Shown here: positions 62,393 through 64,000 of the stretch, piece by piece
Layout: every line of letters starts with the position of its first letter
How positions within the stretch are numbered: the stretch's first letter is position 1
DNA from: [Clostridium] scindens
Lineage (GTDB): Bacteria; Bacillota; Clostridia; Lachnospirales; Lachnospiraceae
NCBI RefSeq assembly: GCF_019597925.1
Contig: NZ_CP080442.1
Span: 2,274,001-2,338,000 of the forward strand
DNA length: 64,000 bases
Direction of reading: 5' to 3'
Program-made: the position numbers and the translations under genes
Notes under the pieces: generated by a model
Seen by the model: only the letters and a program-made list of their open reading frames with translations
Databases searched by the model: none
Told to the model about the DNA's origin: nothing

Positions 62393-62719
62393 CTATTTAT
62401 CATTATAACTTAATAGAATCTTCGTCAGATTGACCACCAGTTCCTGCTCTTTGGGGGTGGCCTCTGACAAAAGGCCGGTCCATATGTCCTTATAGGACAC
62501 CTGGTCTTGGATGATAGATTCCTGAAGAAGATAGTCTACCGTAACGCCCAGGCAGTTTGTAATATTAATCAGGCTGTCCAGCGTCAGTTTCCGTTCTCCT
62601 CTTTCAATCTGTCCGATATAAGATGTGGAAAGATTCACCTCTTCGGCCAACCGTTCCTGGGTCATATTCAATTTTAAACGTTCTTCTTTTATTCTTCTTC
62701 CTAGGGCAATATAATCCAT
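62393..62719 (-). CDS. XRE-family HTH regulator
   Basis: The 108-residue protein has an N-terminal XRE domain (MDYIALGRRIKEERLKLNMTQ, then STSYIGQIERGERKLTLDSLI in part) and a short C-terminal helical region. It is typical of SinR/Cro-like repressors. It is divergent from the lipoprotein gene at 62878 (158-base gap), whose promoter it may control. Confidence 0.92.
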   Translation of the reverse strand: MDYIALGRRIKEERLKLNMTQERLAEEVNLSTSYIGQIERGERKLTLDSLINITNCLGVTVDYLLQESIIQDQVSYKDIWTGLLSEATPKEQELVVNLTKILLSYNDK

Positions 62720-62877
62720 ACGCTATTCCTCACATTCTATTATAAGCAATTTTACAATGATTGCACCATAGTTTTAACATGCTATTAGCGTTATTTATAT
62801 TCTCTATTAGTTGTATTTTAATATGCAAAATGTTATACTTAAAAAAAGAAATTTTAGTAAAAGAGAGGGAATTCATT

Positions 62878-63420
62878 ATGAAAAAAAGATTGTTAACCGT
62901 ATTGCTTGTAGCATCCATGTGCCTGTGCCTGACCGCCTGCGGCGGGTCTTCCGACGACAAGAAGGATGACAAGAAGGATGACAAGAAGACAGAGGAAACG
63001 GACGCCAAGAAAGACGACAAAAAGGATGAGAAAAAGGATGAAGAGCCGGATGACGGAATCATCAACTTCGATGGCAAGGATTATAATGTGACCTACACAA
63101 GGCACGAGGTCGGCACCGACTATGAAGGCAATCCATGCCTGTTCTACTACTACAACTACACCAACAACGAGGACAAGGCTTCCAGCGTGATGACGGCAGC
63201 TACGATCAAGGCTTTCCAGAACGGCGTGGAATGCGACAGCGCATACGTCACGGAAGAAAATGAGGCTATCACCAATTATATGAAAGAGATACAGCCGGGC
63301 ACAACCTTGGAGATCTGCCAGACCTTCAAACTGTCCGATACGTCCGAAGTAACGATTGAAGCATCCGATTTTATTTCTCTTGATGACAAGAAGGACACCC
63401 AGATCATCGCCCTTCAATAA
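62878..63420 (+). CDS. DUF5067-like lipoprotein with Asp/Lys repeat linker
   Basis: The 180-residue lipoprotein has lipobox LTAC (Cys21), then a low-complexity linker built from DDKKDDKK-type repeats (about residues 26-58) and a beta-sandwich domain (about 62-180) resembling DUF5067 (VTYTRHEVGTDYEGNPCLFY, ATIKAFQNGVEC). The linker probably spans the cell wall. Start is ATG 62878 behind AGAGAGGGA; the longer frame from 62761 was rejected. A strong terminator follows. Confidence 0.88.
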   Translation: MKKRLLTVLLVASMCLCLTACGGSSDDKKDDKKDDKKTEETDAKKDDKKDEKKDEEPDDGIINFDGKDYNVTYTRHEVGTDYEGNPCLFYYYNYTNNEDKASSVMTAATIKAFQNGVECDSAYVTEENEAITNYMKEIQPGTTLEICQTFKLSDTSEVTIEASDFISLDDKKDTQIIALQ

Positions 63421-63441
63421 TCATCGCCCGGATATAGCAAA

Positions 63442-63489
63442 ACCGGCACGCAGGTTCTTCTTAACAGTTCCTGCGTGCCGGTCTTTTTT
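63442..63489 (+). terminator. Terminator of the DUF5067 lipoprotein gene
   Basis: ACCGGCACGCAGG pairs with CCTGCGTGCCGGT (63442-63454, 63470-63482) and is followed by C and six T. The T run touches the stop codon of the convergent cardiolipin synthase gene. Confidence 0.9.
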
Positions 63490-64000
63490 ACATCAGCGGG
63501 GCAACCAGCCTCATCACCTGCCCGGCTATCTTTGTCAGCATGCTCCTATTCTTCACTTCTATGAGCGTCACCTTATGGCATCGGGCCAGCGTCTGCTGGA
63601 AATCCCGCTCGATCTTATCCACTTCGGAATTATTATAGATAAATGCCCCGCATTCAAAATGCAGATATAGGCTCCGGTAATCCAGATTGATCGTGCCAAC
63701 GGTGGCCGTGTCGTCATCGGATACAAACACCTTGGCATGGACGAAGCCCGGCGTGTACTCATAGATCTGGACGCCGCCTTCGATCAATTCCTTATAATAG
63801 GTCTTCGCAACCGCGAATGCATACCATTTATCCGGAATATGGGGCATGATGATAATGACCTCGATTCCGCTTTTCGCCACCCTGGTGAGGGTAGTGATCA
63901 TCTCATTATCCAGGATCAGGTATGGCGTCATTATATGTACATACTTCTTCGCATGGTTCAGGATGTGGAAATACACTTCCTCCCCAACATTCTCGTTGTC
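63488..64000 (-). CDS. Cardiolipin synthase, C-terminal part (5' end beyond window)
   Basis: The frame is open to the right edge (170 residues plus stop visible) and contains the second phospholipase-D HKD motif, VHAKVFVSDDDTATVGTINLD in part, followed by DYRSLYLHFECG as in bacterial Cls proteins. It joins two phosphatidylglycerol molecules into cardiolipin at the membrane. The first HKD motif and membrane helices would be upstream of 64000. The ATG at 63976 is internal. Confidence 0.9.
   Translation of the reverse strand, partial: DNENVGEEVYFHILNHAKKYVHIMTPYLILDNEMITTLTRVAKSGIEVIIIMPHIPDKWYAFAVAKTYYKELIEGGVQIYEYTPGFVHAKVFVSDDDTATVGTINLDYRSLYLHFECGAFIYNNSEVDKIERDFQQTLARCHKVTLIEVKNRSMLTKIAGQVMRLVAPLM

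Noticed and set aside
62893..63417. 174-codon frame antisense to the DUF5067 lipoprotein
   Set aside because: A mirror of the GAC/AAG repeat, giving a Val/Leu-rich product; no ribosome site and the sense gene has a clear lipoprotein signal and terminator.
1..64000. tRNA, rRNA genes and CRISPR arrays
   Set aside because: I looked for regularly spaced direct repeats, and for cloverleaf or rRNA-like stretches in the gaps, and saw none; a tRNAscan or CRISPR finder run would settle this.

Overview
The window looks like part of the chromosome of a spore-forming, anaerobic, low-to-moderate GC Firmicute, most likely a gut Lachnospiraceae (Clostridium cluster XIVa, e.g. the Clostridium scindens/Dorea neighbourhood). 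The evidence is tRNA-responsive T-box leaders, an AUU-started infC with an attenuated leader, a GerA germinant receptor, a glycine cleavage system with split GcvPA/GcvPB, DegV, AGCS and NSS symporters, DUF1540 and DUF5067 proteins, strong AGGAGG ribosome sites and near-consensus TTGACA-N17-TATAAT promoters. The genus is an inference. Most genes lie on the minus strand. I saw no rRNA, tRNA, CRISPR array or intact transposon.

Layout. 1-6810: a two-module nonribosomal peptide synthetase (C-A-T-C-A-T-reductase), cut by the left edge and predicted to release an N-acyl dipeptide aldehyde. 6.9-11.1 kb: fluoride channel, nicotinamidase-like hydrolase, a TrpB-like enzyme under a Trp T-box, and the infC-rpmI-rplT operon. 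11.2-17.4 kb: NSS amino-acid transporter, B3/4 protein, LysR regulator, MscL with a zinc ribbon, a 29-residue membrane peptide, DegV and MATE proteins. 17.4-18.1 kb: two GC-rich elements in inverted orientation, each closed by a perfect 25-bp inverted repeat whose sequence differs between copies while the core is conserved. 18.1-26.4 kb: lone GerA, dUTPase, a tryptophan-type ABC transporter under a second Trp T-box, AGCS symporter, a catalytically degenerate tyrosine recombinase and a small hypothetical.

26.4-33.9 kb: gcvT-gcvH-gcvPA-gcvPB-lpdA-fchA-folD, from a perfect promoter and an attenuator-like leader. It would turn glycine into CO2, NH3 and methylene-THF and then oxidise the one-carbon unit. 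FolD lacks the lysine needed for cyclohydrolase activity, and the neighbouring FchA can supply that step. 33.9-47.0 kb: a 13-gene carbohydrate operon (LacI regulator, ribose-type ABC importer, two mutarotase-family proteins, ribokinase-like kinase, TIM-barrel isomerase, zinc dehydrogenase) that also carries a complete lipoamide-dependent 2-oxoacid/acetoin dehydrogenase complex (E1alpha, E1beta, E2, E3). This combination does not match a sugar pathway I recognise and is the best candidate here for an undescribed system.

47.4-64.0 kb: homoserine acyltransferase with the acetyl-CoA-type Glu111, AI-2E exporter, DUF1540 protein, a Thr T-box driving a thioesterase and thrS, a translationally coupled SEC-C/YdcF/solute-binding-lipoprotein/GGDEF-EAL operon, small hypotheticals, purA, an XRE regulator divergent from a membrane Ser/Thr kinase, another XRE regulator, a DUF5067 lipoprotein, and the C-terminal part of a cardiolipin synthase cut by the right edge.
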